Shown: positions 44,825 through 45,757 of the stretch, piece after piece
How the letters are laid out: each line of letters opens with the position of its first letter
Position numbering within the stretch: position 1 is the stretch's first letter
Source: Desulfurellaceae bacterium
GTDB taxonomy: Bacteria; Campylobacterota_A; Desulfurellia; Desulfurellales; Hippeaceae
Direction of reading: 5' to 3'
DNA: 45,757 bases
NCBI GenBank assembly: GCA_015486965.1
Contig: WFQQ01000067.1
Span: 1-45,757 of the forward strand
Made by a program: the position numbers and the translations under genes
Notes under the pieces: model-generated
What the model saw: the letters and a program-made list of their open reading frames with translations, nothing else
Databases searched by the model: none
Told to the model about the DNA's origin: nothing

Positions 44825-45757
44825 TTACACCGTTCTCTTTTTAACCATAGACCTATTGCCAACAATAAAGCGTTTCCCACCAAAATAATACTCAAAGGCC
44901 TGCCCATTTTCAAAAAGTTTCATTAGCTTCTCCTTCAAAGCCCTTTCGGTCAGGCTAAATATCCTTTTTAAATCGGTTTCAGTACACGGTCTAATATTTA
45001 TAAGTTTAACTATAGCCCGCTCCACATCCTCATAAAATCTATAATTTTCCTTATTAAAGCCACCTATCAACTCAACATCCATATCAAGATGGGCACTCAT
45101 GTATGTATATATATCCATCATCTCCCTATCACTCAGCTTTTCAACCCAACCATAGGCTGGTGGCCTATCAACACTTCCTATCTGAACCTTGGAGGGTCTT
45201 ATACGATTTATTGCCTCGACCAAAGCCTCCACATCATCTTTCCCGTCGTTTAAACCCTTAACAAACAGGACTTCAAGCCAAACCTCGCCCTTAAAACTAT
45301 GTGTAAAATCAGCTATGCCTTCAATAATCCTCTCCAGACTCAAACCTCTATGCGGTCTATTAATCTTTAAGAAAGTTTCTTTTCTTGCGCTATCCAAACT
45401 CGGTATTACAACATCTGCTTCCATTAAATCCTCTTTTACCCCGCCCAAAAAAAGCAAACTCCCATTGGTAAGCACAGATGTTTTATAACCCCTACTTTTA
45501 ACAAACCTTATAAGCTCACCAATATCTTTATTCAAAGTTGGTTCACCACTCCCAGAAAATGTAACATAATCGACATTTCCCAATCTATCTATATTTTCAA
45601 GAAACTCTCTCTTTATTGCCTCAGGGTCGTAGAAGCTCTTTCTCTCAACCGTCAAATCTGTGGTTTTTCCAACCTCGCAATAAACGCAGTTATAAGAGCA
45701 GGTTTTGTGAGGAACAATATTTATCCCCAGACTCAACCCCAACCTCCTTGAAGGAAC
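44825..45757 (-). CDS. Radical SAM protein (5' partial, extends past window)
   Basis: The frame is open to the window edge; the first visible residues, VPSRRLGLSLGIN, are the conserved N-terminal motif of this radical SAM family (usually preceded by FGPVPSRR), so a short piece lies beyond the window and the TTG near 45742 is not the true start. The cluster motif CSYNCVYC follows, then FSGSGEPTLN for SAM binding. The last 55 residues look like a small winged-helix-type domain. Members are annotated only as Fe-S oxidoreductases; substrate unknown. It precedes fba and pgi with minimal spacing. Confidence 0.85.
   Translation of the reverse strand, partial: VPSRRLGLSLGINIVPHKTCSYNCVYCEVGKTTDLTVERKSFYDPEAIKREFLENIDRLGNVDYVTFSGSGEPTLNKDIGELIRFVKSRGYKTSVLTNGSLLFLGGVKEDLMEADVVIPSLDSARKETFLKINRPHRGLSLERIIEGIADFTHSFKGEVWLEVLFVKGLNDGKDDVEALVEAINRIRPSKVQIGSVDRPPAYGWVEKLSDREMMDIYTYMSAHLDMDVELIGGFNKENYRFYEDVERAIVKLINIRPCTETDLKRIFSLTERALKEKLMKLFENGQAFEYYFGGKRFIVGNRSMVKKRTV

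Noticed and set aside
45725-45742. TTG at 45742 as the start of the radical SAM gene
   Set aside because: The frame stays open to the edge and encodes VPSRRLG, the conserved N-terminal motif of the family, so the true start lies outside.
1-45757. tRNA, rRNA, CRISPR or riboswitch
   Set aside because: The few intergenic gaps are at most about 125 bp. None shows tRNA-like arms, regular repeats, or a leader long enough for a known riboswitch.

Overview
The window is a gene-dense stretch of an AT-rich Gram-negative bacterial chromosome. I found no tRNA, rRNA, CRISPR array, insertion sequence or prophage. LptD, an LptE-like lipoprotein, an LpxL-type acyltransferase and GmhB imply an outer membrane with LPS. 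MqnD implies menaquinone synthesis by the futalosine route. The Lys/Glu-rich proteins, very short or overlapping gene junctions and apparently anaerobic style of metabolism suggest a (possibly thermophilic) anaerobe or microaerophile, for example a Desulfurellales/Hippea-like lineage. That placement is inference from gene content and was not checked against any database.

Layout. (1) 1-3025, plus strand: the 3' part of clpX, then hslV and hslU, a compact ATP-dependent proteolysis operon. (2) 3020-20442, minus strand: 19 consecutive genes with no junction gap above about 16 nt and many start/stop overlaps. In transcription order they are a PsiE-like membrane protein, proS, an M18 aminopeptidase, a GAF/HD-GYP/degenerate-GGDEF protein, pepD, mobB, a glycosyltransferase, an lpxL-like acyltransferase, gmhB, thiE, moaA, moaC, a DUF2914 protein, a soluble PAS chemoreceptor, leuC, leuD, leuB, a YfcE-like phosphodiesterase and engB. 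(3) 20500-26894: a divergent plus-strand pair (mqnD and a HI0933-like flavoprotein), a minus-strand restriction-modification pair, then a SIMPL-domain protein and a protoporphyrinogen-oxidase-type flavoprotein on plus. (4) 26882-30011: glnA facing away from a GAF-AAA+-Fis sigma54 activator. The space between them holds candidate sigma54 promoters in both directions and a perfect palindrome. (5) 29999-32944: lptD with an orphan FlhB C-terminal-domain gene, divergent from a DUF302 protein. (6) 32951-45757, minus strand: a second long co-directional run, from a partial radical SAM gene through fba, pgi, ybgC, ilvD, leuS, lptE, a YvlD-like membrane protein, a nitronate-monooxygenase-like flavoprotein, typA and rimO.

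How they fit together. Several pathways appear as partial sets: leucine synthesis (leuCDB), with ilvD of the branched-chain pathway elsewhere; molybdenum cofactor (moaA, moaC, mobB); LPS synthesis and export (glycosyltransferase, lpxL, gmhB, lptD, lptE); and glycolysis/gluconeogenesis (fba, pgi). Nitrogen assimilation (glnA) sits back to back with its likely regulator. The least ordinary elements are the glnA/activator control region, the HTH-fused DNA methyltransferase with an unrecognised nuclease partner, the HD-GYP protein with a broken GGDEF signature, and the 19-gene mixed-function transcription unit. I see no clear candidate for an entirely new multi-gene system.
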